DNA of 64,000 nt from Typha latifolia (Eukaryota; Streptophyta; Magnoliopsida; Poales; Typhaceae). The stretch lies in assembly GCA_019914945.1 (NCBI GenBank), contig CM034103.1:16706785-16770784 (forward strand). The letters run 5' to 3'. Made by a program: the position numbers and the translations under genes. Positions 1-11,924 of this stretch are shown here, piece after piece (position 1 is the stretch's first letter; every line of letters starts with the position of its first letter). Under the pieces are notes generated by a model that saw only the letters and a list, made by a program, of their open reading frames with translations, did no database searches and was not told the DNA's origin.

Positions 1-1796
1 ATGGGCAGCATTAGATGAGAAATTTAAGCAATATGATACGTATGGGCTGCATGTGCTGCAACTACAATCACATCAAATACTATATCCTCCACATTCTGTG
101 AAAGATCATGTTATGAGTGATGACGCCAAAAGATGAGATTGCAATGCAGGACACGGAAGCTACTAGAGATCATCTAGATCGTTCTGTTGGTATGTCTTGC
201 AAGAAACTCAGGAACTGGAAAGATTTGAAATAATGAGCAAGTCGTGTCAACTTCTGATAACAGATGGAAGCAAATGGCTTACATCAGTTTTCAGGGGAAG
301 ATCCATCTTCCTTGGAATCCTTTTCAACAATTCATATTCTACTGCAAGCATAGCATACTCCCAAAGCTCCCCAACTCCAAACCCTACCCAAATAATATAG
401 GCAACCTTTTGTTTGTATAGATGTGGCACTTGGCTAATTGTAATGACCAGATGCCTTCAAAGCACAAAATATGTTCACTGGTTAGCAATGTCATAGCTGA
501 AGGATATCATTGCCTAAAAAGAATATTACATCACAACTTAGGGCAAACACTGACCTAAAACCATGATATAGAAAATGTATTCCACCTTCGAGATAAACTG
601 ACCTAAAACCATGTTTTATCCCACCATATGCTGTCTGGACTTCAAAACTCAACCCACTATCAAGTTGGCCAGGGCTTCTATCCTGTGATCAAAGAGTCAA
701 GAAGAATTTTCATCCTCTAAGTAAATGCCTAAATTGAAGGCATTAAAACAAAAAGTACAAAGATAAATATCTTGAAAAGAGGAGAAGACCAACGCATGTC
801 ACCTATTAAATGCATAAAATGCACATGTGCCCTATCTCTATCAGTATATGAAGCCCATGTCTAGCAATTATATCACCTACTTAAACATAATGATCTTAAC
901 TGAACAAGATGCAAGACAAAGGTTGAAGGCCAATGCTACAACATAACATGAGGAACAAGATAAGACTGCTATGTAAGGTAGAAGTATATACCAGGTAAGC
1001 AAGCTTTGTCTGAGCCAAATCCAAGGGATATGTACATAACACAGCAGTTCCACCAGCAGCTGAGCCAGCTAAAAGATTTACAATAGGCCCAGTCCCCAAT
1101 GAAGTATAGTTATTCAAGATCCAACATCTCTACCTCTCATACGTCATGTAGTTTAGTGCTACATAAGGAACAATCCGAAGCACACTAGCACCATTTCCAT
1201 CAACAGAATAAAGAAAGAAAGAAAGAAAAGAAGAAAATAGAAGTCAATACTAAATATTGCATGGCTTGTTATGCTAACACTGTACATTCATTAGCCATAA
1301 CTTACTTGTGGAAACCCAAAATACCCACACATCGTTCAGCTTCTTCAAGGATTGGAGAATTCCAAGGGATTCAAACCCTTCGAGTTTTCTCTAAAATAAT
1401 ACAAGAAAAGGATGATCTTCTTAGCCCTTACAAAACAAAGAACGTATATTGAACAGAAGAAAGCATAAATACTTAATGTAAGTCAAATTCCTAAGGCCTT
1501 TGTGCTGATATCAATTCGATGCAATAATGTGCATTGTAATGTGAAAAATTAGAATCATTACTTTAAATCAATGAGAAAAGAAATAACAGACAAAGAAATG
1601 TGGCAAAAAAACATAACAATGAATACTAAACATAAACCTGCAATAGTATCTTGACCCATTCTGATGGCGCCATGGCCGTCTTAGAGAACACTATCGCAGC
1701 TCCTCCAGCAATCAATTTCTTAACGTACACGAGCAACACATCAACCATGCAAACACTAACATCCTCTGCCGCCGCTGCTGACGTCATTGTCGACAT
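1..1796 (-). pseudogene. Decayed copy of mitochondrial CoA carrier gene, cut by window edge
   Basis: This stretch matches the intact carrier gene at 5764-8457 through exons and introns. Exon 1 (1638-1796) is still open from ATG at 1796, but the first carrier signature reads PSEWVK instead of PLERVK. The exon 2 copy (about 1313-1406) has lost one base in the region coding KLKQRD, which shifts the frame. The exon 3 copy (about 992-1195) has TAG where the intact gene has the Tyr of MTYERYRC, and the AG splice acceptor before it is gone. The exon 4 copy (about 565-682) is diverged at its 3' end, where a 16-base word (550-565) recurs at 599-614. Exons 5-7 would lie left of base 1. Three independent lesions make a functional carrier very unlikely; whether it is transcribed cannot be seen. 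Confidence 0.88.
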
Positions 1797-2734
1797 CTCC
1801 AAATTCGATAAAAATCTGATCTTTGAACCTTTATATTTTATACTACCAATAACAATTGAACACAGAAATGAGCTAAACTAGGCCGTCCAAAACGGAATGA
1901 TAGTCACTCTGCGAGCAATTTGGCAAACTACTTATCCATCTATCTATGGGAAGGCAAGTGGTCTAATAGCCACAAGCTCAATCAAGTAGTTGCCTTTCCC
2001 AGAGCCCATTTGAGGGCGAGGCACAAGAAAACAAAAAGGAGTATTATAAGGAACTAGCATTAACAACCTATAATAATACTAGAAAAAGAGAACCAGTGAT
2101 CAGAAGAGTTCAGATTTCCCCAGCAATAGAGATTATGTAATTAAAAGGTAGGAAACAAAGAGATAGGAGACATCATACAGAGGATTGTAAGGTATGAATG
2201 CAACAACAACAAAGTACAAAGACCATTACATCTAAAATTATAATGTGAAGGTAGCACATAAAACATTTTATTATAACAAATTGAAGTAGTTATAGTCTGA
2301 ATTATAGAGGATCAGACCAGAAACAATGCCAAACTGAAACAAAGAAATAAATGATAGTGGAGAGTTATGATTTGAATTGGCGGTACTAAATTATCTGATG
2401 CTTTAATAGAGACCGAATATAAGAAATTTCCTGATACAGTAATCCAAAAATCTAAAATTCATTGTCCATATTATTTGCATGACACTGTAACAGGCGGGTA
2501 GTCACTACCATGTTGATTGATACAGTCTTAACTGCAGAGGTATCAAAAAATAACAGCAAATATAGCATAATACAGATTACATATCATGTGAATACTGTTC
2601 TAACATCCTGCATATGCATATTTTATGCAACTAAGAGTTGTGATGCTGTCAAGCATTCTGGAGAAGCGTCTCAGAGTTGGATAAGCACAACTCAACCAGA
2701 GAATAGGACGAGCAATAAAAAGTTTGAAACCAAG
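1797..2734. other. Flank between carrier pseudogene and MFAP1 stop
   Basis: No gene is visible. Bases 1797 to about 1960 still match the 5' flank of the intact carrier gene (about 8458-8625), so the duplicated block ends near 1960. The remainder is AT-rich and includes the presumed 3' UTR of MFAP1, which is transcribed leftward from 4400. Confidence 0.6.
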
Positions 2735-4400
2735 TTACTTCGTCTCCCAATCCTTCAACTTCTTGCTTCCTTTTGGTTTTGCTATCGGTGCATTCATGCC
2801 TGCCATCTTCGCATTGTACTTTGCTCGAAGGGGACCATTCATCGTCCAACTGTGTAATAACAGCAAGATTAGGAGAAAGTCTAAAACTTTTGTTGAACTA
2901 CACTTGAACTTAGGAAAAAAGAAAAGAACCATCAATATGATTTTTGCAACTATTAAGAGATAAATTTATATAATTACATCTAAAACCTTTTTTCTCCTTG
3001 GTGGTTACAAGTTGTTATTTTATTCTGGACAATTGCCTTAATATGCATCGTCAAAATAAGTTACTATAAGAATGAGTATTCAAAAAATTTCATATGATGT
3101 TAAAGAATGCAACCGCTCCTGAAAAAGAACCATGGAACATTTGCGAATGCTTATCACTACCAAATGAGTGCAAATGTATCATAAAAGGGTCGAGGTAAAC
3201 ATACGGCGTGTTCCAATCGGTCGTATCCTCATTAACAAGATGAGTCCACTTGGTCCTTCCACTGCGACCAAAGTGCTTGACTTGCATGACCTTAGGCAAG
3301 ATAGTCTTATCCATGTTATCTTCCCCGGTTGGTGCCGAGAAATCACGATGGTAAATCTCATCTGAACTAGCAGTTGCCGCATGGTCATCAGACTCCGACT
3401 GAAAGAATGCACCTTTATGATAATACTTCTGCATAAACCTCCACTTTTGCTTAGGAGCAGGGAGCGGCTTCGGATTCTTCCTCTCCCATTCTCTCCTCTC
3501 CTCCTCTGTCATATTCCTAACCTTCTCGATCTCCTCCTTCTCCTTCAATCTTGCCTCCCTGTCCTCTCTATCCCTCTTAATCCTCGCAATCTCTCGAACC
3601 TTCCATGCCTCATACTCCTCCGCCTCATTCAGCTCATCATCTGTGTCAACATCCGCAATATTCGCCTCCGCCTCCAGATTCTTCATGATTTCCTCGTCCT
3701 TCCGGATCTCCTCCACCACGATTTGCTTTGTCTCGACCTTGCGCTCCTCCATCCGCCTCTTCACTAGCTCTTCAAGCTGCCGCTCCTCCTCCTCTAACCG
3801 CTCGCGCTCGGCAATTGTATCCCGCTGTGATTTAGGGATAAAGACCGGCTTCACCATGGCAATTCCCATCTGCTCCTCCTCGGAATCCGTTTCGTACTCC
3901 GATTCTTCCTCTTCCTCCTCCTCGGCCTCCTCCTCCTCCTCCACCTCCGGGAATAGAGCGGCCTCTTCTTGCTCTTTCTGAAGCAGTTTCTCTCGAATCC
4001 TCCTCCTCCGCTCCTCCAACGCTTCCTCATCCTCCTCCTCCAATTCGAGGCCTTCCAGCCTGTTGTTGCTCTCATCTTCTTCGGCGGAGATGATCTCGGC
4101 CTGTCGGATACGACGGTGATCGGCGCGGAGCTCCTCTTTGTTCTCTGCCCGGGTCTCGGCTAGCCGGCGGAGGCGGCGGTCGTCCTTAGGGGGGAGGCCA
4201 CCTGAGTCGTTGCCCGAAGGGAAGGCCTTCTCGAGGGCGGCAGCACGTGCCGTGCGGATGTCGCCGTCCTCGTCGGCGTCCTCGGCCCACTCGGGAGCTT
4301 TCCCAGGCCAATAACGCTTGACCTTGGTCTGCCCGATCTTGCCCCGGAGCTTGTCGCGCACGGCGATCGCCGCGTCGCTAACGCCGGCGGACACCGACAT
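2735..4400 (-). CDS. MFAP1: Microfibrillar-associated protein 1 (MFAP1), spliceosome component
   Basis: Two exons, 4400-3205 and 2849-2735, give 436 residues. Despite its animal name, the MFAP1 family is a nuclear component of the spliceosomal B complex. The N-terminus has the family pattern [20 protein letters not shown]. It is followed by long Glu/Arg-rich charged helices (about 60-310) with an acidic Glu run, the conserved [14 protein letters not shown], and a C-terminal core [14 protein letters not shown] from about residue 320, then [16 protein letters not shown]. The short last exon supplies the conserved end [20 protein letters not shown]. Splicing joins CC|GTATG to ACAG|TTGG, restoring Pro-Trp. 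Reading straight through the intron gives a different tail ending at 3090, so the single open frame is not the mature protein. The start is the first ATG after the leader. It lies between the two carrier copies, on the same strand. Confidence 0.95.
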
Positions 4401-5763
4401 GGTTGGAATGAACTAAACCGGAGTAACCCTAAGGTATTGATTTCGATGAAGAAAACCTTACCTGGAGCAGTAGAGCACTATCAGGGGAAAGAGATCGAGG
4501 TGAAAGTGAAAACGAGTCGGATTTATTCCTTTAGCCGACCTAGACTCTAGTGTTTGAACGAGGCTAAACTCATTTCTTAGCCTCATTTTAACTAGCTCAA
4601 ATTAGTCTAAAGTATTTAGGTATTTAATTATAAACTAGATTAGAGTGTGATTATATAATCTTTTGATGCGTATAATATATAGTTTTGGAGAGAATTAATG
4701 ATATATTAATAAAACTAATCTTTTAACTCTTTAATTTTGAAGTATATTAATATTAAATTATTATTATTATTAAAATTTTGCTTTGAATAATAGTTAATTT
4801 GTTTTAGGAAAAAGTTGCGGACTTACAAGCCCACAAATATTGAGGTTATATTGTTGTGTGTGTGTGTGTGTGTGTGTGTTTTAAAGATTTTAAGAGCTTG
4901 TAATCTTCCACCAAGCACTAAGATTATATTAATATATTAAGTCTCATGAGAAAGTAGTTTACTCTCTTTTTAGATTTACTTGGTTGTAGACTATCTTTAA
5001 TGTGAAACAGTAAAAAATATTTATTTTTAAAGAAGAAATAAAAATATGTGAGAAGAAAATTAAAATTGAAGTGCATTAATATATTTGATGTGATATAAAA
5101 TGTAAATAAAAAATATTAATTTTGGAGAGAAATTAATGATGCTAACACAAAATATTACTATTAAATTTATAAAATATAAAAGCGATGAGTATTCCAAGTG
5201 TAAATTTATAATTTAACACTAAGTCAAATTTAGACCCATTTTATTTTTCTCTCTCTATCACTCATATTTTTTGTTTAATATCATTTTAATAAAAAAAATA
5301 ATATGGGATCAAAATTCAAAAGTATCTCTTTCTCCACGTACGAGAAACGCCAACATAGCATTTATGTGGACTATTTTTAGATTTAATCTTATTTTGATAA
5401 ACATATTTATTTTTAATAGTGAGTTTAAATTATTTATAATTATATGTTTTTCTTAAATGGCAGTCGCAACCACTAAAGACCTCCAAAGTTTCAGCATTTC
5501 TTTCTATACTTAAAAAGTTGGCAATACTCACATAGTATGGATTTACGATGGAAAAGTGCCTGCCAAGATCATGAAGTACCATGAAATATCCAAAAGCTGG
5601 AAACAATCTACCAATCCTCACAATCGACTGGGTCTCGAAACAACCAATGGAAAAAATACTTGTCTTAAATGACAGAGCAATGAGAATTATCCATTCCATT
5701 CCAGAAAAGAAACAAAGTTTTATAGAAGAATCCTTTCTGTAGAAAGTTAGCTATACATTGATT
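4401..5763. other. AT-rich intergenic region
   Basis: No gene is seen. The right end of MFAP1 transcription (leader about 4401-4530) is followed by very AT-rich DNA. A word of about 20 bases, TTTTGGAGAGAATTAATGAT, occurs near 4682 and again with one extra A near 5119, suggesting an old local duplication or transposon debris. The last few hundred bases before 5764 are the carrier gene's presumed 3' UTR. Confidence 0.5.
4855..4880. repeat. (TG)n microsatellite
   Basis: About 12 perfect TG units in intergenic DNA upstream of MFAP1. Confidence 0.95.
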
Positions 5764-8457
5764 TCATGCAACAGCAGCAGGGGCTGAAGCAGTCTTCTCT
5801 CGAGGAGGTACCTGCAGCAAAGACTTCATCGTGTCATATGCTGTAAAACCAATGGCCACTGAAGGAATCACCTGCAAATATCAAGAGATTTTATGAAACA
5901 CCTCCATGCCTGCTGCTTGAAATAATTTCAAGCTTATTACACTTATTATCACATTGGCTTGTTCAGTATTTCTCTAATTGCACGTCTGTAATGTCAGTTA
6001 CTGTACAACATTACCTTGACATAGTTGAGGCTCAGGCCAGCAAAGAGTTGCCTCCATCCCTGTGTGTGGATGATGGTAGAGAGCCCTTGCGCTGTTCCGG
6101 TGATGTGAGGACCACTGAGTTGATTTAGAGCTTGCTGACTTTGAACCTAATAAGTTCAGAACTTAATTAAATTCAGTTGAGCGATCCAACAAGTACAATA
6201 GTATTGCCAGCGGCATCGATTAACCAAACAAAATAGATATAGAGAAGAGCTAAAATACCTGCATCTGTCTCCTGACAACATCCAATGGGTAAGTGAGAGT
6301 CTGCCCTAAAAGACCAGCTAAAGCCCCACAAGACAGACGCAATATGACAGATTTCTTGTACTCTTCAGGTACTTGGTTCTTCAGCTCTTCATATATGTAA
6401 AACTTCAGACCAGCATAAGGAAGGATGCCAATAAGTGTCGGGCCTGAATGGGCATCATAATATGAGAAATCTAAACCGTATGAAATGTAACGACTACATG
6501 TGCTTCAAATTCAGTTGCATCAAATACTATATCCTCCACCCTCTGTAGAGTAAAAGATCATGCTGTGTGATCAATGAAGCACAATGATAAGATTGCAATG
6601 CAGGAGACAGAAATCTACTAGAGATCATGTACATCGTTTTGCTGGTATGACTTACAAGAAACTAAAGAAACTGGAAAGAAGTGAAATAATGAGCAAGTCA
6701 TGCCAACTTCTGGTACCAGATGAAAACAAACGTCTTACATCAGTTTTCAGGAAAAGATCGTCTTCCTCTGAATTCTTCTCAACCATTCATATTCTACCGC
6801 AAGCATACCATACTCCCAAAGCTCCCCCACTCCCACCCCAACCTAAATAATATGGACAAACTTTTGTTTGTATAGATTTGATAAGTTGGCAAATTGTAAT
6901 GGCCAGATGCCTTCCTTCTCAAACAACCACAAAATATATTCATTGGTTAGCAATGTCATAGTTGAGGGATGCCATTGCCTTGAAACAAAGCATATTACAT
7001 CACAACTCAGGGTGAAAGAATCTGCTCAGAGGTTGATCCGGAATAGGCCAAACATTTCCTACACTTAATAAGCAGATAATACAAAGTGCTAAGTGAAATT
7101 GATGCTCATGGAACAACAAAAAATTGTGAAAAATACAGAGATTCTCTTAGTGCTAAAACAAGAGAAAGAAAATTTTAAAGCAATTAGTTTTATTTTATAG
7201 AGGAAAAAATGTATGACAGGAGAAGGAACCATACCTACTCCACGATACAGAGAACGTACACCACCTTGCAGATAAACCGACCGGAAAACATCTTTTATCC
7301 CACCATATGCTGGCTGAACTTCAAAACTCAACCCACTACCAAGTTGGCCAGGGCTTCTAACCTGCGAGCAAGAGTCGAGAAGAATTTTCATCATCTAAGT
7401 AAATGACTACAATTAAAAGATTGAAATGGAAAATACAAAGATAAATATCTTGAAAAGAGGAAAAGATTGATGCACGTCACTCTATCACTCTATTCAATGC
7501 ATCAAATGTCAATGTGCCCTACCACTCAATCAGTATACGAAGTCCATATCTGGCCATTATATCAGCTACTTAAACAGACAATAATCTTAACTGAACATGA
7601 TGCAAGACAAAAGGTTGAGCTCTAATGCGACAACATAACATGAGGAACAAGCTGAGACTGCCCAAATAAGAAATATATGTAAGAGAGAAGTATATACCTG
7701 GTAAGCAAGCTTTGTCCGAGCCAAATCCAAGGGATATGTACATAAAACAGCAGTCCCACCAGCAGCTGAGCCAGCTAAAAGATCTACAATAGGTCCAGTC
7801 CCCAAGGAAGTATAATTATTCAAGATCCAACATCTATACCTCTCATATGTCATGAAGTGTAATGCTGCATAAGGAACAATCCGAAGTACACTAGCGCCAT
7901 TTCCTCTAAAAGAAGAAAGAAATAGAGGTCAATACTAAATATTGCATGGCTTGTTATGCTAACTTTGTGCATTCATTAGCCATAACTTACTTGTAGAAAC
8001 CCAAAATGCCATCACGTTGTTTCAGCTTCTTCAAGGATTGGAGAATTCCAAGAGACTTAAACCCTTCAGGTTTTGTCTAAAATAATACAAGAAAAGAAGT
8101 ATCTTCTTAGCCTTACAAAACAGAGAATGTGAGCTGACATAAATTCGATGCAGTAATTGTGTTGTAATGCGGAAATACTTAGAATCATTACTTTCAATTA
8201 ATAAGAAAAGAAATCACAGATAAAGAAACGTAGCAAAAAAAAATAAAAAATAAATAAAAGACAAAACAAAACAACGACTACTAAACACAAACCTGCAATA
8301 GTATCTTAACCCGTTCTAATGGCGCCACGGCCGTCTTAGAAAACGCTCCCGCAGCTCCTCCAGCAATCAATTCCTTAACGTATACGGGCAACACATCCAC
8401 CACGCAAACATTAACATCCGCTGCTGAAGTCAGCGTCGATCCTTGCGAAGAAACCAT
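5764..8457 (-). CDS. COAC1: Mitochondrial coenzyme A transporter, SLC25 family (CoAc type)
   Basis: Seven exons (8457-8293, 8076-7991, 7905-7698, 7361-7235, 6443-6259, 6146-6015, 5871-5764) encode 336 residues. It is an inner-membrane mitochondrial carrier of the plant CoAc group, thought to import coenzyme A into the matrix. The three repeat signatures are all present: PLERVK (from residue 46), PLDLARTK (from 142) and PLDVVRRQ (from 248), each at the end of an odd-numbered transmembrane helix. Other family blocks are [40 protein letters not shown] and [18 protein letters not shown]. The C-terminus is Ala-rich. The first ATG of the open exon was chosen; the length fits the family. A decayed second copy lies at 1-1796. 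Distinction from ADP/ATP-type carriers rests on overall resemblance to CoAc proteins. Confidence 0.93.
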
Positions 8458-10920
8458 CTCTCCAAATCCACTAAAAATCTGAATTTTGAACCTTTATATT
8501 TTATACTACCAATAAACAATCCAACACCGGAACGGAACACAGGTAGGTCTTCCAAAACGGAATCCTAGTCACTCCGCGAGCAATTTGGCAAACTCCTTAT
8601 CCCATCTATCTATGGGAAGGCAAACGGCGAGGCCTTTTCGGTGGAAGAAAGAGAATTCCAGCGAGGGCTGGATCCCAAGAGTGTGGGGGGCCTTCTTCGT
8701 ATCCGAATCGACCCCGGAGAGGAGAAGATACATCAAACAGAGGCAGAGATCCGCGTCAAGTGATCAGAACAACCCGGATAGAATAGAAATTTCGATCATT
8801 CCCATGGATCCACCACGATTCCACCGATAACAATATGGGATTAAACCGTAAAAGAGAAAAAAGATAAGAGATCGAAGACAAATCAACAAGAGGAAAGCGC
8901 GTGTCAGCGAAGAGAAGAAGGATTAGTTGATGATTTCGTCTCGAATATTTGCTTCCTCCGCTTCTTCCGCCTCTTTTGACGGCTTCCCTTTGAGTTCGTC
9001 TCTCCACTCTTCTTCCTCGAATCCTCGTGATCTCTCTCTCTCTCTCTCTCCCGCATTTAAAAGTGCAAGCGTGTGAGATAGAGCTGCTTTGAAAAGAATT
9101 ATGCGGAAAGCTCGCATAAAATAATCTCCCAGAATTCTAGATTTCTCATGCTCCGCCTCCATCGGATTCGCTGGGACGTGTAATATTATCGTTGGCGGGC
9201 GGCAGCTATTAATTTCTGCGGACAGCCGCAGAGAAACATTTCTGCTCCTAATTTGTCTTTTACGCCACTAGGACCGGAATAAGAATATCCCTTCAAAATT
9301 GTTCGGAACAACTTATTCGGTGCGTGCGTATTTGATACGTGATATCAACTATTTTCATATTTGTTACCATAAACTAATTAGATTGGCGTAAAGATATTCA
9401 TGCTAATCCAGTAGCTTTATTGGGACTGGGAAGCAAGAAATCTTTACCTGAGACCCAAGCCCACCTCCTACTACATTTTAATTAGTACTCTATTACATTT
9501 AACCAAATGAAAGAGAAATATTTATTTACTGGCAAATACTTTAATACCCTTTTAAAAATTATAATCTTAATCCAACGGCTATATTAACTATTTTTTTTAT
9601 TCGGTACCTATTTTCTAGTATCAATTCCAAAACTATCTTACGTAAATAAATAGCATATTAGTTAATAAAATTTAATTATATGTCCCTAATTTTTTAATTA
9701 AGCGTTTTTTCTTCTATTAATATTTCTCTCTTAAATATAATTATACCTTAATTACGAGATATATTATTTAATATTAAATAATTTAATTTTGACTCTTTCG
9801 AGATAAATTTTAATTTAAATATAATTCTCTATATTTATCTGTTAAAATTTAATTTAAATTAATCTTAAACTAACGAGAGAAATATTTAAAAAATAAAAAA
9901 TAATCAAAGAGATAAAATATAATTAAAATTTCATCAAGTTAATTATAGAAGACATCAATTTCTTTAGTTTGATATATAAACATTACTCTCAATTAAGAAT
10001 ATATATATTTTTTACTTAATAAAATATTAAGATAATATAATTATAAAAAAATAATATATAAAATAATATATTTTTTTAAAAAAATATTTATTAAATTAAT
10101 AATATCTTTCGTTCCTTTTATACTCTTACTCTTACTCTAAATAGAAGCGCTCTTATTTGTTTTACTCCTCTTGATCTTTTTCATCCACAGCGTTGATACG
10201 CTTACGCCTGGAAAGAGACCACGACATGAACTATCTTCGGCTACTTTGAAAGCAGTTTTGTTTGCTCTAATCCGCAGTTCTGTCTCTGTATCTTTGACCG
10301 CCCCCCTCTTTGGTCTCAACAATTCTCAACAACTCTCTCTTAGTCTTCGATCGTGTCTTTCAATCCAATCCATTCCTTAGACCAACTCAGATTTGCTTAC
10401 ATACATATAGAATAAGTGGCTGCGCTACCACCTCATATTCGATATTATTATTCTAAGAATAGAAGAGGAAATACAAATTCAGAAGAAACCGCTCGAGCTC
10501 GACTAGGGTTTAATTTTAAATAAAGTTCTAGAGAAGGTCGAGCTAGAGCTGCGCGAGATTTAGCCTGGCTGGCTCGGTTTAGCTGGATATGTAATTTAGT
10601 TTTACATATATGGTAGTTACAAAATAATAATCATCGGGGGGGCTTTTATGAAAATATTGTGGAATTAAATTGGTCAACTTGGAGTCTCCAGTGTAAAATA
10701 AATAAATCTAGCGCCATTACTGCTGAGTAGTGACTGGTTTCCGAGAAGGTGCTGTTCCAATCTATCCTCAGTCTTGGTCGTTGGGAGAAGGACGACGGCC
10801 CATGGTGGCTTTGGGAAACCTCCAAATCCATACCGCCTGCTAGAAGGCCAAAAAGCTCATTTTTTCCCCTAAAATTGCAGCTTCCATCCGCTTGATATCG
10901 GAAAAGGACAGCCAAAGCGA
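8458..10920. other. Carrier 5' leader and AT-rich intergenic region
   Basis: Bases 8458 to about 9160 are moderately GC-rich and probably hold the leader and promoter of the leftward carrier gene, including a pyrimidine run at 9031-9050. About 9480-10130 is extremely AT-rich with no open frames of note. A more balanced patch follows (10130-10380 and 10640-10920), possibly promoter DNA or an unrecognised leader exon of the rightward IQM gene. No coding gene is recognised. Confidence 0.5.
9031..9050. repeat. (TC)n microsatellite
   Basis: Ten perfect TC units in the presumed carrier-gene leader or promoter. Confidence 0.9.
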
Positions 10921-10923
10921 GTC

Positions 10924-10930
10924 TATAAAA
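10924..10930 (+). promoter_or_regulatory. Candidate TATA box of the IQM gene
   Basis: TATAAAA followed by a GC-containing stretch and a T-rich leader. It lies about 1 kb before the IQM start codon, which fits a transcript whose leader is split by an intron ending at 11910. Not proven. Confidence 0.45.
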
Positions 10931-10941
10931 CCGGAGAAGTG

Positions 10942-11212
10942 GTTTCTGGATTTTGTGGTAGTTGTGTTGTCTGGTAGATTTCTGAAGCCAGTTTGAAGCT
11001 TTTCTATTTGCCCGATCTCTTGGGTTTCTTCCTTGGATTGGTTTAGGTACTGATAAGAAAGCTCTTCTTTTGTAGTAGTTTCTAGATTTTGTGGTGGCTG
11101 TAAGTTGTTTGCTGGATTTTGGAAGCCAGTTTGAAGCTTTTCTCTTACCCAGAGCTCTTGGGGTTCTTTCTTAGATTGATTATGTACCGACTAGAAAGAT
11201 TTCTTCTTTTGG
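10942..11212 (+). repeat. Tandem direct duplication in the IQM leader
   Basis: Two adjacent diverged copies of about 135 bases, 10942-11075 and 11078-11212. They share GTTTCT-GATTTTGTGGT, then GAAGCCAGTTTGAAGCTTTT (from 10984 and 11122), then a CTCTTGGGTTTCTT-like block. Most positions match, with small indels. The block lies in the presumed 5' leader or first intron. Confidence 0.8.
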
Positions 11213-11924
11213 GGTTTTACTTGTCTTTGCTTGGCTTTAATCACGAGGATATAAGTAGTTGTGGGTTTAGTTTTTTGAATGCATAGATGTACCTTGAATT
11301 GCTTTGAATTAGTCTTCTTTATCTTCATTTGTAACTCAAGAGTTAATCTATATAAACCAATCAATGAAGATCTTAATAAGATTTTTTTTTTAAAGGGGGT
11401 CAACTTTGAGTTAACTTGAGTAGTCGAGACTAAAATGGATTGGAGGATTCACATAGTTGACCAGCAAACTCTAATGTTGCATTCAACTCAATATGGAAGA
11501 CCGAATATATTCGAAAGTTTTAGTGCACTCTGATTTATTTAATCATATCCTTTGTGTCATATTGCTTTAAATACCTACCGTCCCTTTCCTCCAGTTTCTC
11601 CAGCTGGATAGAATGATCAAATAGTGAATAACAGCTGCCATATTAGAGTGCAAAACAGTTAATTATATCTTACTATTAGAGATATTATCCTTGCAGCATC
11701 TGATTTCTGGTTGTAGCTTGCTATCTTTATAAAAGGAGATTCATACAATTTGTTCCTTATCCACGGCCTCATGGCCTTGCATGAATTTATTGAAATGAGA
11801 GATATTTTATCATTGGTCTTATGAATCCATCTCGCAGACTATACTTCTTTACAATTCACAATAGGAAAATAATCTCATTTTTTTGGTTGTGGTTCCCCTT
11901 GCTCTCATAGGCCTCGTTGAATTC

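Noticed and set aside
3381..4163. Leu- and Ser-rich frames on the plus strand opposite MFAP1
   Set aside because: These are the complement of the Glu/Arg-rich MFAP1 helices; composition explains the absence of stops.
8585..9162. Small open frames in the carrier upstream region
   Set aside because: They are short, mutually overlapping and unlike any family; leader or promoter DNA is more likely.
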